Shown here piece after piece: positions 1-8,297 of a stretch of DNA of 32,461 nt (its first letter is position 1; each line of letters begins with the position of its first letter). The notes beneath the pieces are model-generated. The model made no database searches and was not told the DNA's origin. It saw only the letters and a program-made list of their open reading frames with translations. Source of the DNA: Gemmatimonadales bacterium (lineage in GTDB: Bacteria; Gemmatimonadota; Gemmatimonadetes; Gemmatimonadales; GWC2-71-9); NCBI GenBank assembly GCA_025928955.1, contig JAICNA010000006.1:1-32461 (forward strand), read 5' to 3'. The translations under genes were made by a program, and so were the position numbers.

Positions 1-449
1 CCGTCATCGATCAGGTGGCGCACTTCCCAGCCGCCGGCAGTGAGGACGTCGGCAATGATCCTCCGATGGCACCGCCACCAGACGGCTTCCGCGCACATCA
101 CCGCAAGCCGCGACGCGTTCGCGGCATCGGCGAGCGCGCGCAGCCCCCCTTCGAACTCCGCGGTGCTGACATGGTCGGCATACCCGCGGAAGGCGGCATT
201 CTTCCATCCGGTATTCGGCGAATCGCGAAGAGGGGTGCGCCGGCCGCCCAGGGCCGGCAGCGCGAGGTACCGGATTCCGCTCGCCTGCAGGCTTCCGGCG
301 AGCGACTCCGCGCTGAAATGCGGGAATCGCTTCGAGCCGGGGAAGCGACGCACGTCCGCCACCGCCTCGATGGCGTGTGCGCCGAGGAGCCCCAAGAACT
401 CGTCGAGGGTGCGCGTCGAATGTCCGACCGTCCAGATGCTGCGCGCCAC
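1..449 (-). CDS. DUF488 family protein, 3' end truncated by window edge; GTG start
   Basis: My translation of the minus strand gives VARSIWTVGHSTRTLDEFLGLLGAHAIEAVADVRRFPGSKRFPHF...VMCAEAVWWRCHRRIIADVL, with the typical DUF488 TVGHS...DVR.FP...CAE...CHR motifs. Not in the supplied ORF track because of GTG start and truncation. Confidence 0.88.
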   Translation of the reverse strand, partial: MARSIWTVGHSTRTLDEFLGLLGAHAIEAVADVRRFPGSKRFPHFSAESLAGSLQASGIRYLALPALGGRRTPLRDSPNTGWKNAAFRGYADHVSTAEFEGGLRALADAANASRLAVMCAEAVWWRCHRRIIADVLTAGGWEVRHLIDD

Positions 450-450
450 C

Positions 451-969
451 TCAGAGTGGGCCTCGCCCGCTCGAAATGAGCTCGAACAGCTTGAGTCCGA
501 CCATCACGGCCAGCGCACCGGCAACGACGACGAGGAGCACGAGCCCCACGCCGAGGCCGACGAGCAGCTTTCGGCTCGAGCGCCGCGCTACGTCGGGCGC
601 CACGGCATGCTGCTCGAGGAGCCTCATGTTGCGGTTGTTGGCCTTGAACGCCACGTCGAAGAGATCGCCGAGAATCGGCACGGCGCCGACGAGCGCCTCG
701 ACACCGACGTTCGTCACCATCCGCGCGAGCACCGGGCCGGGAGCACCGAGCCGCGCTGCTTCGTAGATGAAATAGGCGGATGCGATGGCACCGGCGAAAT
801 CGCCGACCCCGGGCACGAGCCCCACGATCGCATCGAGCCCGAACCGGATGTTCGTTCCCGGGATGCGGAAGCGGCTGTCCAGGAGGCGCGCAGCGGCGCG
901 CATGCGATCGAGCCGCGCATCACCGACTGCAACATCAGGTACGCGCACCGGCTTGCCGGGTCTGGTCAT
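451..969 (-). CDS. DUF4112 domain-containing membrane protein
   Basis: LDSRFRIPGTNIRFGLDAIVGLVPGVGDFAGAIASAYFIYEAARLGAP...VGVEALVGAVPILGDLFDVAFKANNRNMRLLE is the DUF4112 signature. Confidence 0.9.
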   Translation of the reverse strand: MTRPGKPVRVPDVAVGDARLDRMRAAARLLDSRFRIPGTNIRFGLDAIVGLVPGVGDFAGAIASAYFIYEAARLGAPGPVLARMVTNVGVEALVGAVPILGDLFDVAFKANNRNMRLLEQHAVAPDVARRSSRKLLVGLGVGLVLLVVVAGALAVMVGLKLFELISSGRGPL

Positions 970-978
970 GTCCGCTCC

Positions 979-1539
979 TCAGCCTGCAATGTGCGGTGCC
1001 GCGCGCTCGAACTCGTCGCGCACGAGCCCATAGACTTCGAGATCCTCGTGCACGCCCCACTTGAGCACGTGCCCGCGAAGAGTGCCTTCGTGCCGCATCC
1101 CGAGCTTCTGCATCACCCGGCCCGACGCGGGGTTCCGGACCAGGTGGCGCGCGAAGACCTTGTGCAGCCCCATCGCTTCGAAGGCGTGGCGCACCGCAGC
1201 CGCCGATGCCTCGGTGCAGTAGCCCCGTCCCCAGTACGCCATCCCCGTCCAGTAGCCGAGCTCGGCTCGCCGGTGCTCCTGGTCGATGGCGAGACCGACG
1301 CAGCCGACGAGCGTGCCGTCCGTCCGTAAGGTGACGGCGAACACCCGCGACTCCCCACGCTCGAACGCCCCTTCGTGGGTCGCGATCCATGCCTCCGCCA
1401 TCGAGCGGTCGTACGGATGCGGGATCGAGAGCGTGTTGGCGGCGATCTCGCGCGCGCCGACGAGCGCCGTCACGCCTTCCGCATCGTCCGAGGTGAACGG
1501 CCGCAGGATGAGCCGCTCGGTCTGGAGCGTCGGTCGCAT
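979..1539 (-). CDS. GNAT family N-acetyltransferase (RimJ/RimL-like)
   Basis: MRPTLQTERLILRPFTSDDAEGVTAL...GYWTGMAYWGRGYCTEASAAAVRHAFEAMGLHKVFARHLVRNPASGRVMQKLGM. Internal ATG at 1539 preferred over the ORF start at 1614. Confidence 0.9.
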   Translation of the reverse strand: MRPTLQTERLILRPFTSDDAEGVTALVGAREIAANTLSIPHPYDRSMAEAWIATHEGAFERGESRVFAVTLRTDGTLVGCVGLAIDQEHRRAELGYWTGMAYWGRGYCTEASAAAVRHAFEAMGLHKVFARHLVRNPASGRVMQKLGMRHEGTLRGHVLKWGVHEDLEVYGLVRDEFERAAPHIAG

Positions 1540-1600
1540 GCTCGACGATAGGGGGGTGACGGTCGGGTCGGAAGGTCCGGGCCGGCTTCGCTCCGGCGCG

Positions 1601-1837
1601 TCAGCGCCGGCCATGCGGCTGCCGGAGCGCCGCGAGCCGCGCCTCGCGGAGGCGGCGCAGGCCGATCAGCACCACCACCAGCGTCGCGACGGTCCAGACC
1701 GCTGCGAACACGATCCGGGTGCGCGGCGAGGCGTTGCCGAAGCCGCCGAAGGTGTACGCGCCGATGGCCAGGATGTCGATCGCCAGGACGCCGAGCACGA
1801 GGCGCAGCAGCTCGCCGCGCGGAGTTGTCTCACTCAT
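1601..1837 (-). CDS. small membrane protein (two predicted TM segments)
   Basis: Hydrophobic segments LLRLVLGVLAIDILAIGAYTF and IVFAAVWTVATLVVVLIGL; start MSETTPRG overlaps the end of the upstream gene. Confidence 0.6.
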   Translation of the reverse strand: MSETTPRGELLRLVLGVLAIDILAIGAYTFGGFGNASPRTRIVFAAVWTVATLVVVLIGLRRLREARLAALRQPHGRR

Positions 1838-3002
1838 CGTCGTTCCAGATGAAATCGGCAATCAGCGGAAGATGATCCGAGCCGAGGTCGGCGCCCACTT
1901 CCGCGCGCACCGCGCGCAGCTCTCCCGTGGTCAGGACATGGTCGATCCGCACGCGGAACCACCGGAGCACGCGGGTGCCGCCGTATCCGAAGCCGGCGGT
2001 CTCGAACGCATCGTCGAGGTGATCCCAGTACTGCCGGAAGATCGCGCTTTCCTGCGGCGTGTTGAAGTCGCCCGCCACGAGCGCAGGCGTGCCGCCCTGG
2101 ATCACCCAGTTCGAGGCTCGGCGGGATGCCACCTCGCGCATCTCGAGATTGGCGGCGAGGAGCCGCGAGTCACGCCGTTCACGCAGGACCTCGAGACCTC
2201 GGCCGGGGGTATCGAGGTGCAGGTTCGTGAAGCGGAGCATCCTGCCGCCGACGTCGAGCGTGTAGCGGACCACCGACCCCGCCCAGCCGAGCTCGCCGAT
2301 GCGCCAGGCCGGGAGCGAGTCCACCTGCACGATCGGGAAGCGGGAGATGAGGCAGAGGCCGGCATGCGCGTGGGTGGCGAGGGCGTCGAGCTCGCGCACG
2401 CCCTGGGCTGCGACATCCGAGCACTCCTGCAGCGCCACGATGTCCGCCTCCCAAGTCGCGAGCGCGGTCTCGAGCGTTCCGGGCACGCCGAGCGCGCTGC
2501 CCCCCTGGATGTTGAACGTGACTACCCGCAGGTCCGGCTCGCGCCGCGGGGCCGTGATCGCCCCCGCCGCGAAGCCCATCACCGGACCCGCCAGCACGAC
2601 TGCGGCGCCGAGGAGCGGCACGAGCGCGCGCGGCAGGATGGCGAGCGCGAGCGGGACGAGCGCGATGAGCGGGAGGAGGAGCGCCCAGCGGGGACCGAAG
2701 AGCAGCAGCGTCGCCGGCCACCAGCGGTCGCCGAGGCCGTAGAGGAAGGGCCAGGCGACGATGGCGGCGACACACCAGCTCACGGATGCGCGCCAGAGCG
2801 AGCGGCGGGCGCCCTCGCGCACCGGCCTGAGCGCCCAGGCTCGCACTCCGCGGAGCAGGTGCCGCAGGCGGTGCCTCGCGCCGGCCGGTCGTGCCCCGCG
2901 CACGCGCAGAACGCGGCCACATCGGCAGCGGATCGAGTGGCCTACGACCGAATCATCGACCCTGAGCTTCCGTCCACAGCGGCAGGTGAGCGAGAGGCTC
3001 AT
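1830..3002 (-). CDS. endonuclease/exonuclease/phosphatase (EEP) family protein with N-terminal Cys-rich zinc-ribbon-like segment and TM region
   Basis: EEP motifs VVTFNIQGG, ADIVALQE, NLHLDTPG, ALVAGDFNTP, RIDHVLTT, LGSDHLPLIADF. N-term MSLSLTCRCGRKLRVDDSVVGHSIRCRCGRVLRV followed by hydrophobic segments. Confidence 0.85.
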   Translation of the reverse strand: MSLSLTCRCGRKLRVDDSVVGHSIRCRCGRVLRVRGARPAGARHRLRHLLRGVRAWALRPVREGARRSLWRASVSWCVAAIVAWPFLYGLGDRWWPATLLLFGPRWALLLPLIALVPLALAILPRALVPLLGAAVVLAGPVMGFAAGAITAPRREPDLRVVTFNIQGGSALGVPGTLETALATWEADIVALQECSDVAAQGVRELDALATHAHAGLCLISRFPIVQVDSLPAWRIGELGWAGSVVRYTLDVGGRMLRFTNLHLDTPGRGLEVLRERRDSRLLAANLEMREVASRRASNWVIQGGTPALVAGDFNTPQESAIFRQYWDHLDDAFETAGFGYGGTRVLRWFRVRIDHVLTTGELRAVRAEVGADLGSDHLPLIADFIWNDDE

Positions 3003-3027
3003 CGGAGCCGTCGGGCGGAAGGCGGAG

Positions 3028-3528
3028 TCAGTCGCTCTCCCAGCCGGTCGGCCGCTGGCGTCCCTTGAGCACGCGCGTGGCGATGTTCTCGATGGGCCCG
3101 CCGAAGAGGAGCGCGGCGAGCGTGAGGAGGAGACCGATGACCGCGGAGCGCCACATCCCGGCACCGAACGCCACCGCAATGCAGGCCGTGACCCAGACCG
3201 AGGCCGCCGTGGTGAGGCCCTGTACCGCGCGCGCATCCGGCAGCTTGAGGATCACGCCGCCACCGATGAAGCCGATCCCGGTGATGACGCCTTGGATGAC
3301 GCGGCTCACCGAGTCGGGGTTGAACGTTCCCGGAAGCGCCGCGATCTCCATCGTGACGAGCGTGACGAGGCACGCGCCGATCGCCACGAGCCCGTGGGTG
3401 CGCACGCCGGCCGGCTTCCCGCGCAGCTCGCGGTTGATGCCGAGCACGAATCCCGCGAGCATCGCCGCGGCCAGCCGCGCGAAGACTTCGTCGTTGCCGC
3501 CTACCAGATCTGCGAGCTGGGTTCCCAC
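3028..3528 (-). CDS. MgtC/SapB family membrane protein
   Basis: LAAAMLAGFVLGINRELRGKPAGVRTHGLVAIGACLVTLVTM...RVIQGVITGIGFIGGGVILK is the MgtC/SapB signature. Confidence 0.93.
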   Translation of the reverse strand: MGTQLADLVGGNDEVFARLAAAMLAGFVLGINRELRGKPAGVRTHGLVAIGACLVTLVTMEIAALPGTFNPDSVSRVIQGVITGIGFIGGGVILKLPDARAVQGLTTAASVWVTACIAVAFGAGMWRSAVIGLLLTLAALLFGGPIENIATRVLKGRQRPTGWESD

Positions 3529-3538
3529 TGCGATCCTT

Positions 3539-4321
3539 TCAGCCGCGTTCGGCGCCCTGAATCAGGTTGCGGGCTTCCCAGAGCTCGGGGAAGACCCGGC
3601 GTGCCACGGTTCCACGGAGGTACGATGCCCCGTCGCTGCCACCGGTGCCGGGGCGCCCGCCGATGATGCGCTCCACCATCTGCACGTGCCGCATGCGCCA
3701 GAGCGTCACCATCTCGTCGAAGTCGAGCAGCGCCTCGGCGAGGAGAAAGAGCTCCATCTGCGCCGCCGCACTCCGGTAGAGCGAGGCGACACCTTCGGCA
3801 TCGGCGGTGAAGCCGCGGCGGACGAGCAGGTCGTGAAAGGCGGCACGGAGCGTCCGGCCCCCGAGGCGGCGCTCGAGGCGCGCCCGCTGTGCCGAGCCGC
3901 GCTCGTACGACTCGAGGTACCGAGGCTCGGCCAGGCCGGCGAGGAATTCGATCTCGCGGAACTGCGCCGACTGGAACCCGCTCGCGGGCATGAGGTGATC
4001 GCGAAAGGCGAGGAAATCCATCGGCGTCATCGTCTCGAGCACGGCGACCTGCGCCACCAGCACGCGCTGGATCTCGTGGCAGCGCCGGAGGAGGCGGAGT
4101 CCGCCGAGGACGTCGTCGCGGTCGAGATGGGTGACGATCGCATCGAGCTCGTGCAGGAGCTGCTTGAACCAGAGCTCGTACACCTGATGGATGATGATGA
4201 AGAGCGTTTCGTCGTGCTGCGCAGGATCGGAACGGAGCTGCTGGAGCGCGGTGAGATCGTCCACGCGCAGATAGCCGCCGTAGCTGAGCTTCTGTTCGCT
4301 GTCGGGCCGGCCGAAGGGCAT
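3539..4321 (-). CDS. kynA: tryptophan 2,3-dioxygenase
   Basis: SYGGYLRVDDLTALQQLRS...HDETLFIIIHQVYELWFKQLLHELDAI...FLAFRDHLMPASGFQSAQFREIEFLAGL...MRHVQMVERIIGGRPGTGGSDGASYLRGT; canonical TDO motifs. ATG at 4321. Confidence 0.95.
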   Translation of the reverse strand: MPFGRPDSEQKLSYGGYLRVDDLTALQQLRSDPAQHDETLFIIIHQVYELWFKQLLHELDAIVTHLDRDDVLGGLRLLRRCHEIQRVLVAQVAVLETMTPMDFLAFRDHLMPASGFQSAQFREIEFLAGLAEPRYLESYERGSAQRARLERRLGGRTLRAAFHDLLVRRGFTADAEGVASLYRSAAAQMELFLLAEALLDFDEMVTLWRMRHVQMVERIIGGRPGTGGSDGASYLRGTVARRVFPELWEARNLIQGAERG

Positions 4322-4337
4322 CGAGGCTAATCCGGGA

Positions 4338-4988
4338 TCAGGAAGAGGGAAAGATGGCGTGCGTACCGAGTGCCGCCAGTGCATGCGGAAGCGCGAGCTC
4401 CGCCCAGCGCGCGTACATGGCGCCGGCCGGGTGCAGGCCATCCGCGGCGCTCAGGTGCGGCGCACCTGCCGCGAGCCGCGACGCGGGCAGCACGTCGACG
4501 TAGCGTGCGGCGGCGCGCCCGGCCTCCTCGCGATTCACGCGGTTGAACTGCTCGATCTCGGCCGCGATGCGCGCGCGATCGCGCCCCTCCGCGAACGGCG
4601 TGACGCCCCAGTCGGGAATCGCGAGGACCAGCACGCGACCGGGGGCGCCGCCCGCGAGATTCACGGCCCTCGCGAGCAGCGTCCGGAACTGGTCACGGTA
4701 CTCGGCGAGGCTCCGGCCGCGATACTGGTTGTTCACGCCGACGAGGAGGGAAACCAGGTCGTACGGCGGGCGGAGGTGCGCCGAGTCGATGCCCGCCTGC
4801 AGCTCGTCGGTCGTCCAGCCCGTCGTCGCGACGATCTCGGGGTGCGCGACCCGGACTCCGCGAAGCGCGAGCAGCCGGACCAGATGATCGGGCCAGCGCT
4901 CCGCTGCCTCCACCCCTTCGCCGATCGTGTAGCTGTCGCCGAGCGCGAGAAACCTGAAGGCCTGCGGCTCGGTGCGCGATGACGTCAT
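4338..4988 (-). CDS. SGNH/GDSL-type hydrolase
   Basis: Block I FRFLALGDSYTIGEGV; SLLVGVNNQYRG; block V SAADGLHPAGAMYARWA. Start overlaps upstream stop (ATGA). Confidence 0.9.
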   Translation of the reverse strand: MTSSRTEPQAFRFLALGDSYTIGEGVEAAERWPDHLVRLLALRGVRVAHPEIVATTGWTTDELQAGIDSAHLRPPYDLVSLLVGVNNQYRGRSLAEYRDQFRTLLARAVNLAGGAPGRVLVLAIPDWGVTPFAEGRDRARIAAEIEQFNRVNREEAGRAAARYVDVLPASRLAAGAPHLSAADGLHPAGAMYARWAELALPHALAALGTHAIFPSS

Positions 4989-5815
4989 TCCGCGTGCCGC
5001 GCGAGGAAATCGAGGGTCGCGGCGCGGCAGAGCCCGGGCTGGTCGGCCCACATGTCGTGCGTCGCGTCCGGGACCCGCACCCGCTCCACGTGCCGCAGCG
5101 TGCGGGCCAGGAGGTCGTCGACGAAGCGATGGAGGGGAACCGTCCGGTCCGCGCTGAGCATGAGCGCCGGCATGCGGAGCGCGGCGACGTCCTCGGCCGC
5201 CAGCCAGGGCCAGGGGTCCTCCGACACGGTGAAGGCTTCCCAGTCCCGCGCGTTGCGCATGACCCGCTCGCGAACCCGGTCGGGGAGACGCGCGAAGGTG
5301 CCCTCGCCCACGAAGTAGTCGGTGACGTACTGCATCGCTTCTTCCGGGGCGTGGCGCCGGAAGGCATCGCCTGCGGGGTGCCACATCTCGGCGAGGAAGC
5401 GATCCCAGCCGGCACGCCCCTGCGGATGCTCGCGCGCCCAGGGGAGGAGCGGTGGTTCCGCGAGCGTGAGCGTTCGGACGAGCGTGGGGTGGGCAACGGC
5501 GCAGAAGAGCGCCGCCACGCCGCCGATCGAATGCGATACGAGGTGCACCGGTCCGAGCTCGAGCGCCGTCAGCAGCTCGGCCAGATCCTCCCCGTCGGTG
5601 CGTGCCGAGTAGTCCGGAACGATCGGGCCGTTCCGGTTCGGCTCCGCGTAGCGCCGACTGTAGGCGATGACGAGGTGCCGCTCGGCGAACGCCGCCAGGT
5701 GCGGCGTCCAGTAGGTGAGATCGTTTCCGCCGCCGTGCACGAGGACGACCGGCTCGCCGGCGCCGCTCTGCACGTAGTGCAGTGCCGCCCGGCTCATGCA
5801 TGCGATCCGGCTCAT
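4985..5815 (-). CDS. alpha/beta-hydrolase
   Basis: EPVVLVHGGGNDLTYWTPHLAAFAERHLVIAYSRRYAEPN...GPVHLVSHSIGGVAALFCAVAHP; start at 5815 or 5797. Confidence 0.9.
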   Translation of the reverse strand: MSRIACMSRAALHYVQSGAGEPVVLVHGGGNDLTYWTPHLAAFAERHLVIAYSRRYAEPNRNGPIVPDYSARTDGEDLAELLTALELGPVHLVSHSIGGVAALFCAVAHPTLVRTLTLAEPPLLPWAREHPQGRAGWDRFLAEMWHPAGDAFRRHAPEEAMQYVTDYFVGEGTFARLPDRVRERVMRNARDWEAFTVSEDPWPWLAAEDVAALRMPALMLSADRTVPLHRFVDDLLARTLRHVERVRVPDATHDMWADQPGLCRAATLDFLARHAE

Positions 5816-5831
5816 CCGGCGGCGTGCGCGC

Positions 5832-6701
5832 TCACGCGTCCCCGTCCCAGCGATAGAAGCCTTCGCCACTCTTCCGCCCGAGTTTCCCCTCCGACACCAT
5901 GCGCCTGAGCAGCTCAGGCGCCCGGAACACTTCGCTGCCGAGCGCCGTGTGGAGATGGTCGGCGATGGCGAGCCTGACGTCGAGCCCGACGATGTCACCG
6001 AGGCGGAGCGGACCGATGGGGTGGTTGTAGCCGAGCTCCATGGCGCGATCGATGTCCGCGGCCGAAGCGACCCCCGCCTCGAGCATGCGCACCGCCTCGA
6101 GCCCGAGTGCCAGGCCCAGGCGACTCGTCGCGAACCCGGGGGAGTCCCGCACGACGATTGCGGTCTTGCCCAGCGACTCGGCAAACGCGCGCGCGGCCTC
6201 CACGGCCGTGTCCGACGTCGCGGCGCCGCGCACGATCTCGACGAGGCGCATCGCGGCGACGGGGTTGAAGAAGTGCATGCCGACGACGCGCTCAGGACGG
6301 GGGACTGCCGCGGCGATGTCGGAAATGGAGAGCGACGAGGTGTTGCTGGCCAGGATGGCGTGCGGCGGTGCCGCCGCATGGGCGGCGGTGAAGAGCGACC
6401 GCTTGAGCTCCATCCGCTCCGGCACCGCCTCGATCACGAGGTCCGCCCCGGCCGCCGCGGATTCGAGCGCCGGAAACGTGGTGAGGCGGGCAAGGCCGGC
6501 GTCACGATCCGCAACCGAGAGCTTCTTCCGCTCGATCGCCGCGGCGAACGATTCGGCGATGCGATCGTGCGCGGCGAGCAGGGCGTCCCGGTCGGCGTCG
6601 GCGAGCGCCACCTCATAGCCGGCGGCCAGCGCAACGTAGGCGATCCCGTGTCCCATCGTGCCGGCGCCGATGACGGCCACACGGCGGATCGCCGACGTCA
6701 C
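5832..6701 (-). CDS. 3-hydroxyacyl-CoA dehydrogenase
   Basis: VAVIGAGTMGHGIAYVALAAGYEVALADAD...ILASNTSSLSISDIAA...RVVGMHFFNPVAAMRLVEIV...RDSPGFATSRL...GKLGRKSGEGFYRW. GTG start at 6701 overlapping the thiolase stop. Confidence 0.95.
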   Translation of the reverse strand: MTSAIRRVAVIGAGTMGHGIAYVALAAGYEVALADADRDALLAAHDRIAESFAAAIERKKLSVADRDAGLARLTTFPALESAAAGADLVIEAVPERMELKRSLFTAAHAAAPPHAILASNTSSLSISDIAAAVPRPERVVGMHFFNPVAAMRLVEIVRGAATSDTAVEAARAFAESLGKTAIVVRDSPGFATSRLGLALGLEAVRMLEAGVASAADIDRAMELGYNHPIGPLRLGDIVGLDVRLAIADHLHTALGSEVFRAPELLRRMVSEGKLGRKSGEGFYRWDGDA

Positions 6702-7894
6702 TCGCACCGCTCCACCACGACGGCGATGCCCTGGCCGACGCCGATGCACATCGTGGCCAGCCCATACCGGCCGCCGCTCCGACGGAGCTCGTGCACGAGC
6801 GTCGTGAGGATGCGCGACCCGCTGGATCCGAGCGGATGCCCGGAGGCGATCGCGCCGCCGTTCACGTTGACGCGCGCCGGGTCGAGGCCCAGTTCGCGAA
6901 TGCAGGCGATGGCCTGGGCTGCGAACGCCTCGTTCAGCTCGATGAGCGCGAGGTCCTCGACCGCGAGGCGCGCGCGCGTGAGCGCCTTCCGCGTGGCGGG
7001 AACCGGCCCGATGCCCATGATCTCGGGCGGCACCCCGGCGACGGCGCTCGCCAGGATGCGCGCCATGGGGCGCAGTCCCCCCGCTGTCGCGGCCGACCGG
7101 CTCATCACGAGAAGCGCACTCGCGCCGTCGTTGATGCCGCTCGCGGAGCCTGCGGTGACGGTTCCTCCTTCGCGGAACGCGGGCCGGAGCCTGCCGAGCG
7201 ATTCGACCGTCGTATCGGGGCGCGGGTGCTCGTCGGTCGAGACGACGATCTCGCGGCCGCGCTCCCGCACCGTGACCGGTACGACCTCGCCGGCGAAGCG
7301 GTCCGCTGCCTGGGCGGCGGCCGCACGGCGCTGGCTCTCGTGCGCGAAGCGGTCCTGCTCCTCCCGCCCGATCCCATACCGCTCGGCGACATTCTCGGCC
7401 GTCTCACCCATCGAGACGGTCCAGTGTGGGGGGAACGCAGGGTTCGTGAACCGCCAGCCGATCGTCGAGTCGGCGAGCGACGGCGCCGAGCGCGGAAACG
7501 GCGTTTCGGGCTTGAGCATCACCCAGGGCGCGCGCGACATGCTCTCGACGCCGCCGGCGATGAAGCATTCGCCCTCGCCGGCCCGCACGGCCTGCGCAGC
7601 GCTCGCCACGGCCTGCAGGCCCGAGCCGCAGAGCCGGTTCACCGTCTGCCCCGCGACTTCCACGGGGAGGCCGGCGAGGAGAAGCGCCATCCGCGCCACG
7701 TTGCGCGAGTCTTCGCCGGCCTGATTGGTGCAGCCGAGGATCACGTCCTCGATCCGGGTGGGATCGACGCCGCTTCGCGCCACGAGGGCGCGAATGGCGT
7801 GCGCCGCGAGGTCGTCCGGCCGCACGCGCGCGAGCGCGCCGCCATGCCGGCCCACCGGCGTCCGGACCGCATCCACGATGACCGGATCATTCAT
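6698..7894 (-). CDS. acetyl-CoA C-acyltransferase (thiolase; 3-oxoadipyl-CoA-thiolase-like)
   Basis: VIVDAVRTPVGRHGGAL...TVNRLCGSGLQAVASAAQAV...GGVESMSRAP...INDGASALLVMS...NVNGGAIASGHPLGSSGSRILTTLVHEL...GLATMCIGVGQGIAVVVE. Confidence 0.96.
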   Translation of the reverse strand: MNDPVIVDAVRTPVGRHGGALARVRPDDLAAHAIRALVARSGVDPTRIEDVILGCTNQAGEDSRNVARMALLLAGLPVEVAGQTVNRLCGSGLQAVASAAQAVRAGEGECFIAGGVESMSRAPWVMLKPETPFPRSAPSLADSTIGWRFTNPAFPPHWTVSMGETAENVAERYGIGREEQDRFAHESQRRAAAAQAADRFAGEVVPVTVRERGREIVVSTDEHPRPDTTVESLGRLRPAFREGGTVTAGSASGINDGASALLVMSRSAATAGGLRPMARILASAVAGVPPEIMGIGPVPATRKALTRARLAVEDLALIELNEAFAAQAIACIRELGLDPARVNVNGGAIASGHPLGSSGSRILTTLVHELRRSGGRYGLATMCIGVGQGIAVVVERCE

Positions 7895-8297
7895 CCGCGA
7901 TCACCGCAGTGGCCTCGATCTCGACCAGCGCGAGCGGCTCGAGGAGGCCGGCGACGATCACGAGCGACATCGCCGGATAGTGGCGGCCGATGACGGTGCG
8001 ATACGCCTCGCCGATCTCGCGGCGGCGCTGCTCGTACTCCTTCCGCTCGACGACATACCAGGTGAGCCGCACGAGGTGCCGCGGCTCGGCTCCCGCCGCG
8101 CGCAGCACGGCGACCACGTTCTCGAGCGCCCGGCGCACCTGGCCCACCATGTCGTGCGCCTCGAACGTCTGCGTGGCCGGATTCCAGCCGGTCTGGCCGG
8201 CCACGCTCACGATGCGCCCGCGCGCGCTCACTCCATTCGCATAGCCGGATGGCGGAAGCCAGCCCTCGGGCTGGATGATGCGGTGCTCCTCGCTCAC
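7887..8297 (-). CDS. RidA family (enamine/imine deaminase-type) protein
   Basis: GYANGVSARGRIVSVAGQTGWNPATQTFEAHDMVGQVRRALENVVAVLRAAGAEPRHLVRLTWYVVERKEY...YPAMSLVIVAGLLEPLALVEIEATAV. Confidence 0.93.
   Translation of the reverse strand: MSEEHRIIQPEGWLPPSGYANGVSARGRIVSVAGQTGWNPATQTFEAHDMVGQVRRALENVVAVLRAAGAEPRHLVRLTWYVVERKEYEQRRREIGEAYRTVIGRHYPAMSLVIVAGLLEPLALVEIEATAVIADE

Noticed and set aside
40-1329. 429-aa plus-strand ORF
   Set aside because: Antisense to DUF488, DUF4112 and GNAT genes, all of which have clear family motifs on the minus strand.
1719-3068. 449-aa plus-strand ORF
   Set aside because: Antisense to the EEP-family gene; highly charged, repetitive composition.
4989-5801. N-terminal extension of the 487-aa ORF carrying the SGNH hydrolase
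   Set aside because: Out-of-frame with the alpha/beta hydrolase on the same strand; true start is ATG at 4988.
5796-7724. 642-aa plus-strand ORF
   Set aside because: Antisense to clear 3-hydroxyacyl-CoA dehydrogenase and thiolase genes; low-complexity Arg/Ala/Ser composition typical of spurious ORFs in high-GC DNA.
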